Assembly (NCBI RefSeq): GCF_000156395.1
Contig: NZ_GG703818.1
Coordinates: forward strand, 108,228-172,227
Length of the DNA stretch: 64,000 bases
Reading direction: 5' to 3'
DNA from: Providencia rustigianii DSM 4541
Lineage (GTDB): Bacteria; Pseudomonadota; Gammaproteobacteria; Enterobacterales; Enterobacteriaceae
Shown: in pieces, positions 58,901-64,000 of the stretch
Layout of the letters: the number at the start of each line of letters is the position of its first letter
Position numbering within the stretch: the stretch's first letter is position 1
Made by a program: the position numbers and the translations under genes
The notes under the pieces: generated by a model
What the model was told of the DNA's origin: nothing
Databases searched by the model: none
What the model saw: the letters and a program-made list of their open reading frames with translations, nothing else

Positions 58901-58959
58901 CTATAAAAATTAAATTTCATTAATTAAATTTACATGTATATTTATTTGGAGTTAATAAC

Positions 58960-59247
58960 ATGGGAAAACGAATATCCAAATCCGTAGGTCTAAAAATAAG
59001 AACACTAAGAGAAAGCCATGGAATGAGTGGAAAGAAACTCAGTGAACTTATGGGTATCAGCCAGCAGCATCAATCACGCTATGAAAATGGAGAAGTCAAT
59101 ATCCACGTAGATACTATTTACCTTCTCTCTCAAATATTCTCAGTAGAACCAATCTATTTCTTTTCGGAATTTGATAGACATAATAACCATAATGAAGAAA
59201 ACGCTCTCCAAAAAAACTATTACACAGCAGAAGTAGTCGTATTCTAA
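58960..59247 (+). CDS. MrpJ-like XRE regulator, distal, subtype beta
   Basis: 95 residues: ISKSVGLKIRTLRESHGMSGKKLSELMGISQQHQSRYENGEVNIHVDTIYLLSQIF, then a polar tail with HNNHNEEN. TTTGGAG precedes the ATG. Close relative of 49396; both end the regulator sets of their blocks. It is the last gene of the fimbrial region, convergent with ampR. Confidence 0.84.
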   Translation: MGKRISKSVGLKIRTLRESHGMSGKKLSELMGISQQHQSRYENGEVNIHVDTIYLLSQIFSVEPIYFFSEFDRHNNHNEENALQKNYYTAEVVVF

Positions 59248-59251
59248 TCAC

Positions 59252-59300
59252 AAGTAGAAATTTACTTCTTTAATCGGTGTCTAACTTTTTAGGCACCGAT
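59252..59300. terminator. Hairpins between the fimbrial block and ampR
   Basis: AAGTA/TACTT (59252-59267) and, more strongly, ATCGGTG (59273-59279) / CACCGAT (59294-59300) lie between the convergent genes. U tracts are poor, so only position and pairing support a terminator. Confidence 0.5.
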
Positions 59301-59304
59301 ATGA

Positions 59305-60183
59305 TTAGCGTTTTGATTCCTCAAGTAACCAGTTACGAAAAATATTCATCGCTGGCGTCATCGGCTTGGATTTCAAACGGCTTAGCCAATATCCCCCTAA
59401 CGTGACAGAAATATCAAACGGTTGCACCACATCCCCCGCACTTAACTCACGCTCAAACATGCAGCTTGGGGCAATAGCTACGCTATCGGAAAATAAAGCG
59501 GCTTCAACCATTAAACGAGAAGAATCAAAAATCGGCCCTTTAACTCGCCATGGTTCAATTTTTGCTGCCAAAAACCACTTTTCCCATTCATCTTTGCGAT
59601 AAGAACGCATTAACGGATAATTTTTCAAATCTGTAGGATGATTAAGTTGCTTGGCAATTTTTTCTGAACACAGCACCGTATGCGGTGCAGAAAATAACGG
59701 GGTATTGTCCACTAACGGCCATAGACCTTCCCCAAAGCGAATAGCAAAATCAACCCCTTCCCCTGCTAAATTCACCACGTTATTATGGGTCATGATCCGT
59801 AAATCAATATACGGATAGAGTTCAGAAAAACGAGACAAACGCGGCAATAGCCAACCAACAGCAAAGGTTCCTACTACAGAAATATTCAACACTTCATGAT
59901 AATGGCCATCGTCAAATTGTTGTAATAGCGCTTCGATTTGATCAAAAGAGCGGCTTAAAACAGGCAATAAAGCCGAACCCTCATCGGTGAGAGCCAATCC
60001 CCTTGGTAAGCGAATAAATAATTCCAGACCTAACTGCTCTTCCAGTAAACGAACTTGCTGGCTCACCGCCGCTTGGGTCACATTCAATTCCATCCCTGCA
60101 CGCGTAAAACTCAGATGGCGAGCAGAGGCTTCAAATGCTCTCAATGCATTCAGCGGTAATCGGTGACGGGAATTGTCAGCCAT
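59305..60183 (-). CDS. ampR: LysR-type regulator AmpR
   Basis: 292 residues from the Met at 60183, which gives the family start (RxxLPLNALRAFEASARHLSFTRAGMELNVTQAAVSQQVRLLEEQLG). An in-frame start at 60285 would add an unlikely 34-residue basic extension. The N-terminal winged HTH is followed by the effector domain with VVGTFAVGWLLPRL, THNNVVNLAGEGVDFAIRFG, LMRSYRKDEWEKW and a C-terminal LGGYWLSRL, all AmpR hallmarks. AmpR senses cell-wall muropeptides and UDP-MurNAc-pentapeptide and controls ampC. It is divergent from ampC, the classical inducible arrangement. Confidence 0.93.
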   Translation of the reverse strand: MADNSRHRLPLNALRAFEASARHLSFTRAGMELNVTQAAVSQQVRLLEEQLGLELFIRLPRGLALTDEGSALLPVLSRSFDQIEALLQQFDDGHYHEVLNISVVGTFAVGWLLPRLSRFSELYPYIDLRIMTHNNVVNLAGEGVDFAIRFGEGLWPLVDNTPLFSAPHTVLCSEKIAKQLNHPTDLKNYPLMRSYRKDEWEKWFLAAKIEPWRVKGPIFDSSRLMVEAALFSDSVAIAPSCMFERELSAGDVVQPFDISVTLGGYWLSRLKSKPMTPAMNIFRNWLLEESKR

Positions 60184-60218
60184 AAGATTTTCTTTTGCCT
60201 CATCGAATTTTATCTCGT

Positions 60219-60238
60219 TTTTAATTATTGAATTAAAA
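60219..60238. promoter_or_regulatory. Candidate AmpR operator in the ampR-ampC intergenic region
   Basis: TTTTAATT and AATTAAAA form a perfect 8-bp dyad around ATTG, 36 bases from ampR and about 100 from ampC. It contains the T-N11-A spacing of LysR-family sites. AmpR binding is inferred from symmetry and location only. Confidence 0.45.
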
Positions 60239-60337
60239 CCGCATACTCCACCATCAGAGTCACACTTCCTACGGTTATAGCGCAAATTTTATCGCCCTCT
60301 AATCATAACTAAAACTTGCATTTAAATGGATATCGAT

Positions 60338-61480
60338 ATGAAAAATATTTTTCATCATGGGCAGACAGCTATCGCCCTTAGTTTGGCATTTGCTTCATTT
60401 TCAAGTGCTGCATTCACTCAACATGATGTGGATAGCATTATTAAGCCCCTGATGAAACAGCAGCAAATTCCGGGTATGTCTGTGGCTATTTCCGTCGACG
60501 GAAAACATTTTATTTATCACTATGGGATTCAATCCAAACAGACAAAAGCCCCTGTAACGGATAATACGCTGTATGAAATTGGCTCGTTATCAAAGACATT
60601 TACAGCAACCTTAGCGGCCTATGCCCAAGGGCAAGGTAAACTCGATTTTTCTCAAGCGGTCAGCCACTATGTGCCAGAATTAAAAAATACAGTGTTTGAT
60701 AAAGTGACAGTGATGAATTTAGCCACACATACCTCTGGCTTATCCATTTTTGTTCCCGATGCCGTGACCAATAGTGCCGAGCTAATCAGCTATTACCAAC
60801 AATGGTCTCCAGAAAAGCCTATCGGACAATATCGCTCTTACTCCAATTTAGGTGTGGGATTATTGGGAATTATTACGGCGAAACAGTTGAATACCACATT
60901 CCCTGACGCCATGGAAAATACGATGTTACCGGCATTAGGACTGAAACATACCTATTTACAGGTTCCGCAAGATCAGCAGCAAAATTATGCACAAGGTTAT
61001 AATAAGCAGCATCAACCTGTCCGAGTGACACCACAAATACTGGATAACGAGGCTTATGGTTTGAAATCCACAGCCAAAGATTTGATTCGTTTTTTAGATA
61101 TTAATATGCAAGTGGTCGATGTGAAGAAACCTTGGCAGGAAGCGGTGGAAGATACCCATACTGGGGTGTATATGACGGATTCGTTTGTGCAAGATTTGAT
61201 GTGGGAAAGCTATCCGTGGCCAGTTTCTTTGGCACAATTACAACAAGGTAATCGCGATGATATGGCGCTGAAACCTCAAAAAGTTGAAGCTATTCAACCG
61301 CCAATGCCACCGGAATCCCGCGCTCTGTATAACAAAACGGGTTCCACGAGCGGATTTGCCACTTACGCGGTATTTATCCCAGAGGAAAAAATTGGCATCG
61401 TGTTGCTCTCCAACCAATGGTATCCAATCCCTGAACGCATCAACGCAACCTACCAATTAATCGAAAAAGTGAAGAATTAG
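60338..61480 (+). CDS. ampC: Class C beta-lactamase AmpC
   Basis: 380 residues from ATG 60338; an in-frame ATG at 60326 would add four residues. Signal peptide ending about SSA-AF, then the class C motifs: SLSK with the nucleophile Ser83 and Lys86, YSN at 168-170 and KTG at 333-335 (precursor numbering). The enzyme is a periplasmic serine cephalosporinase. Length and motifs are complete, so it should be functional. The divergent ampR implies inducible expression. The ERIC-like repeat lies 50 bases beyond the stop. Confidence 0.94.
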   Translation: MKNIFHHGQTAIALSLAFASFSSAAFTQHDVDSIIKPLMKQQQIPGMSVAISVDGKHFIYHYGIQSKQTKAPVTDNTLYEIGSLSKTFTATLAAYAQGQGKLDFSQAVSHYVPELKNTVFDKVTVMNLATHTSGLSIFVPDAVTNSAELISYYQQWSPEKPIGQYRSYSNLGVGLLGIITAKQLNTTFPDAMENTMLPALGLKHTYLQVPQDQQQNYAQGYNKQHQPVRVTPQILDNEAYGLKSTAKDLIRFLDINMQVVDVKKPWQEAVEDTHTGVYMTDSFVQDLMWESYPWPVSLAQLQQGNRDDMALKPQKVEAIQPPMPPESRALYNKTGSTSGFATYAVFIPEEKIGIVLLSNQWYPIPERINATYQLIEKVKN

Positions 61481-61529
61481 TCTCGAAGCATTTAAAGCAC
61501 CAAGCGCGAAATATTCAAAATATAGAATG

Positions 61530-61652
61530 TTCTAAATAGTTCGTTCTGTCGCTAGGCGGCAAGAGAAGCTAAGCCCTAGGAGCATACATAAGTATGTGAC
61601 TAGGGTTAGCGAACGTAGCCAACAACGCGACAGCACGAAATATGAAGAGTAT
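61530..61652. repeat. ERIC-like intergenic repeat
   Basis: The central part AGGAGCATACATAAGTATG, then GTGACTAGGGTTAGCGA, closely follows the ERIC core (AGGAGCTTACATAAGTAAG, GTGACTGGGGTGAGCG). The flanks CTGTCGC (61546-61552) and GCGACAG (61627-61633) pair, and GAAATATGA near the right end is also ERIC-like. The element ends at the hemN stop codon. Boundaries are approximate. Confidence 0.82.
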
Positions 61653-63026
61653 TCAGATGACACGGGAGAATTGGCGCTGCCTCATCTGCCCCCGTAAATA
61701 AACATCAAAACACATACACACATTACGGATCAGCAAACGCCCTTGTGGCGTGACCGTGATACCCGTTTCACTGATTTCCACCAGCCCATCATCCGCCATT
61801 GGCTTCAGTAACTCTAAATCTTCTTTAAAGTAAGATTTAAAATCAATGGGATAAAGCGCTTCGATTTGAGCAAAGTTCAGTTGGAAGTTACAAATTAAGG
61901 TTTTGATAACATCTCGACGTAGGCAATCATCATCGGTTAATACCAACCCACGCCAGAGAGCATGCCCTTTTTCTTCCACTTGCGCATAATAGGTTTTTAA
62001 ATCTTTTTGGTTTTGGGCATAGTTATCCCCCAGCATGCTGATCGCCGAAACCCCGAGACCTAATAGGTCGCAGTCCCCTTGGGTGGTATAACCTTGGAAA
62101 TTACGGTGTAAAATTCCTTCACGCTGTGCCACTGCTAGCTCATCTTCAGGACGAGCAAAGTGATCCATACCAATAAATTGGTAGCCATCCGAGGTCAGTG
62201 TTGCAATGGTTTCTTGCAGTATATCCAGCTTTTGCTCTGCGGTTGGTAGGTCTTCATCTTTGATTTTACGCTGCGCCGCAAACAAATTAGGTAAGTGGGC
62301 GTAGTTAAAAACACTCAAACGGTCTGGCGCTAACTCGGCAACCTTTTTCAGAGTAAATGCAAAACTTTCTGGCGTTTGTTTTGGTAAACCGTAAATCAAA
62401 TCGATACTGGTAGAGGTGAAACCAGTTTCTTTTGCGCGTTTGATTAACGCGAAAATAAACTCTTCGTCTTGCTCTCGGTTAACAAGAATCTGCACTTCTT
62501 TATTGAAATCTTGCACCCCCATACTCAAACGATTAAAGCCTTCACTACGTAGGTGATCAATCATATCGAGTTCAATTTCACGGGGATCGACTTCAATGGA
62601 CATCTCCGCATTCGGTGCAAAATGGAAATGTTTTTTCAGTAAACCAACTAAGTGGCTCACTTGCGCTTTATCGAGGTAAGTTGGTGTACCACCGCCCCAG
62701 TGCATCTGAGTCACGGTACGGTTTTTAAGTAATGCTGCTCGCTGAATAATTTCTTTTTCAATGACTTGTAAATACTCATCCGCCTTATGTTTTTGGCGAG
62801 TCACCAGCTTATTGCAACCACAGAAATAACAAAGTTTATGGCAAAACGGAATATGCACATACAGAGATAACGGGCGCTCAGGATAGCGCTGAGTGGCTGC
62901 AATAAAGGCCTGCTCATCGTAGTCTTGATTAAACTCTAAGGCTGTTGGATAAGAGGTATAGCGTGGACCCGAATAGTTATATTTTTGGATTAACGCAAGA
63001 TCCCAAACGATATTTTGCTCTGACAT
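61653..63026 (-). CDS. hemN: Oxygen-independent coproporphyrinogen III dehydrogenase
   Basis: 457 residues, the E. coli HemN length. The radical-SAM cluster ligands are Cys62, Cys66 and Cys69 in FCHKLCYFCGC. GGGTPTYLD, EVDPREIELDMIDHLRSEGFNRLSMGVQDFN and GLPKQTPESF follow in order. It converts coproporphyrinogen III to protoporphyrinogen IX without oxygen, for anaerobic heme synthesis. yihI lies 216 bases upstream on the same strand. In E. coli its 3' side abuts glnG; here the ERIC-like repeat, ampC, ampR and fimbriae intervene. Confidence 0.97.
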   Translation of the reverse strand: MSEQNIVWDLALIQKYNYSGPRYTSYPTALEFNQDYDEQAFIAATQRYPERPLSLYVHIPFCHKLCYFCGCNKLVTRQKHKADEYLQVIEKEIIQRAALLKNRTVTQMHWGGGTPTYLDKAQVSHLVGLLKKHFHFAPNAEMSIEVDPREIELDMIDHLRSEGFNRLSMGVQDFNKEVQILVNREQDEEFIFALIKRAKETGFTSTSIDLIYGLPKQTPESFAFTLKKVAELAPDRLSVFNYAHLPNLFAAQRKIKDEDLPTAEQKLDILQETIATLTSDGYQFIGMDHFARPEDELAVAQREGILHRNFQGYTTQGDCDLLGLGVSAISMLGDNYAQNQKDLKTYYAQVEEKGHALWRGLVLTDDDCLRRDVIKTLICNFQLNFAQIEALYPIDFKSYFKEDLELLKPMADDGLVEISETGITVTPQGRLLIRNVCMCFDVYLRGQMRQRQFSRVI

Positions 63027-63197
63027 TCATATTCCTCAATTGACCACAAGCTCGAAAGCATCACTATTAATTATGTCTCTTTAGATTATTTTTTGGCGAT
63101 TTATGTAAAGAGTCTATACCGAAAAGATTATAGCGATGTTAGGAAAAACAGATCTGATGCAACATCAAAGAAAAAGAAGATTAGCGGAGATAGTGAT

Positions 63198-63230
63198 AAT
63201 TTTCCTCCCGTAATTTACAGGAGGAAAATT
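63198..63230 (-). terminator. Hairpin downstream of yihI
   Basis: AATTTTCCTCC (63198-63208) and GGAGGAAAATT (63220-63230) pair perfectly over an 11-base loop, 12 bases past the yihI stop. The lower stem is AT-rich and no separate U tract follows, so termination is likely but not certain. Confidence 0.6.
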
Positions 63231-63242
63231 GAGGTGGAGAGA

Positions 63243-63761
63243 TTATTTACTTTTTAAGATGCGCATAATGTCATCAAACTTCTCTTCTTCCTCTTCGTCA
63301 CCTTCTTCTTCCACATATTCAATACCGAGGAGTTTCATCAACTCATCAATGCGGTCTAAGCAAGTTTCGATATAGTTTTGCTCTTGCTCAGTGATGGTTT
63401 CACCCTCTTCGAGGCGTGCCAGTAAGCCATCTAAGCGGTCATCACTTTCTAGCATTTCCAGCTCTTTTTCTGGCGTCATTTTTTCTTTAACGACGACTTT
63501 TTCTTTCGCAACAGGGCGTGCAACTGGCTGGTTACCCTCCACAATTAATGGAATTGGCTTTTTGCTACCTAGGCGTGGGTCGGCCTGAGTATTTTGCCCA
63601 TTTTTTTGACCATTTGAAGTGCCATCTTGGTTACGGCTACCAGACTTATGACCGCGATGTTTTTTCTCGCGCTTACGCTCACGACCTTCCGCGTTAATCT
63701 CTTCTTTTGTCTTACGGTATTTTTTCTTCAGATTGCTGGTTGGTTTTTTTGGTGAATTCAT
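63243..63761 (-). CDS. yihI: Der GTPase-activating protein YihI
   Basis: 172 residues (E. coli YihI 169). A strongly basic N-terminus (SNLKKKYRKTKEEINAEGRERKREKKHRGHKSGSRN with DPRLGSKKPIPL) is followed by a helical domain (TPEKELEMLESDDRLDGLLARLEEGE) and an acidic C-terminus EEEGDEEEEEKFDDIMRILKSK. YihI stimulates the GTPase Der and thereby tunes 50S ribosome assembly. TATAAT on the minus strand (63893-63888) is a possible -10, about 120 bases before the start. It precedes hemN as in E. coli. Confidence 0.93.
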   Translation of the reverse strand: MNSPKKPTSNLKKKYRKTKEEINAEGRERKREKKHRGHKSGSRNQDGTSNGQKNGQNTQADPRLGSKKPIPLIVEGNQPVARPVAKEKVVVKEKMTPEKELEMLESDDRLDGLLARLEEGETITEQEQNYIETCLDRIDELMKLLGIEYVEEEGDEEEEEKFDDIMRILKSK

Positions 63762-63887
63762 GGTTTGCTACCTTGATAAAATCAGTTTCTGCTGCGGAAT
63801 CTAGCAGGATCTCTTAAGCGGTGAAAGCACTACTTTGCAATTTAGGTGAATTTTCTCTCACTTTGCATTCGCAGCAGTACCTTAATG

Positions 63888-63893
63888 ATTATA
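63888..63893 (-). promoter_or_regulatory. Candidate -10 of yihI promoter
   Basis: A perfect TATAAT on the minus strand, 127 bases before the yihI ATG. TTGCAT lies 20 bases further upstream, longer than ideal. The remainder, 63762-64000, has no gene; a small GTTGC/GCAAC stem is at about 63910-63925. Confidence 0.4.
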
Positions 63894-64000
63894 CCTTAAA
63901 TAATTTGAGTTGCATGCAAGCAACAAAAAAGGGAGAGCCAGCTGAGGGGGTATTAATCTTCTAAATAGCTTTTACCTAAAGAAAATGATCACCTGACCAA

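Noticed and set aside
60184-60285. N-terminal extension of AmpR
   Set aside because: The 34 extra residues are absent from AmpR proteins and the family start is at 60183.
63155-63167. FNR-like site upstream of hemN (TGATG-N3-CATCA)
   Set aside because: Spacing does not fit the FNR consensus and it lies about 130 bases before the start, near the yihI end.

Overview
The window reads as a chromosomal segment of an AT-rich enterobacterium, most likely a Providencia-like member of the Morganellaceae. Housekeeping proteins closely follow their E. coli counterparts (DppA, GlyQS, SpoT, RecG, GlnA, NtrBC, TypA, HemN). The accessory part carries MrpJ-type regulators attached to fimbrial operons, as known from Proteus, plus an ampR-ampC pair and an ERIC-like repeat. 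The genus is inferred from recall of these families; no search was run.

Layout. 0-2.9 kb: end of the dipeptide permease operon (partial dppB, dppA with a CA-rich leader that fits GcvB control) and a single tRNA-Pro(UGG) with its own promoter and terminator. 2.9-8.2 kb: glyQ-glyS, tag (with an unusual 15-bp tandem duplication) and avtA. 8.4-13.1 kb: yidE, yidQ, yidR and yicG; ibpAB, which separate yidE and yidQ in E. coli, are absent. 13.1-25.8 kb: ligB, gmk, rpoZ-spoT-trmH-recG, gltS, xanP and yicH, in the E. coli order. 25.9-28.9 kb: fabY, dtd, yihX and a small HTH gene. 29.0-36.5 kb: typA, a PadR-family regulator with a His/Cys-rich tandem-repeat N-terminus (YqjI-like), and glnA-glnL-glnG with a clear sigma54/NtrC control region.

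36.9-59.2 kb is the accessory core: three consecutive chaperone-usher fimbrial operons. Each has major pilin, chaperone, usher, two-domain tip protein, one or two minor pilins and a small XRE regulator of MrpJ type. Operons 2 and 3 look like a duplicated block of about 8 kb. Each carries extra regulators and a second tip-adhesin gene of another subtype, downstream of the regulators. In total there are six XRE regulators (two subtypes), five tip adhesins (two subtypes), three ushers and three chaperones. Operons 2 and 3 share a leader stem-loop and a hairpin between pilin and chaperone that shows a compensatory base-pair change.

59.3-64 kb: divergent ampR-ampC (class C beta-lactamase), an ERIC-like repeat touching the end of hemN, hemN and yihI. 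In E. coli hemN lies next to glnG, so the ampRC plus fimbrial block of about 25 kb sits between two genes that are neighbours there.

How the genes may work together: the fimbrial operons probably make alternative surface fibres, with pilin excess set partly by the intercistronic hairpin. By analogy with MrpJ, the distal XRE proteins probably signal fimbrial expression to the flagellar regulon. The second adhesins could change tip specificity on the same shaft. Start sites were chosen from Shine-Dalgarno spacing and family N-termini.
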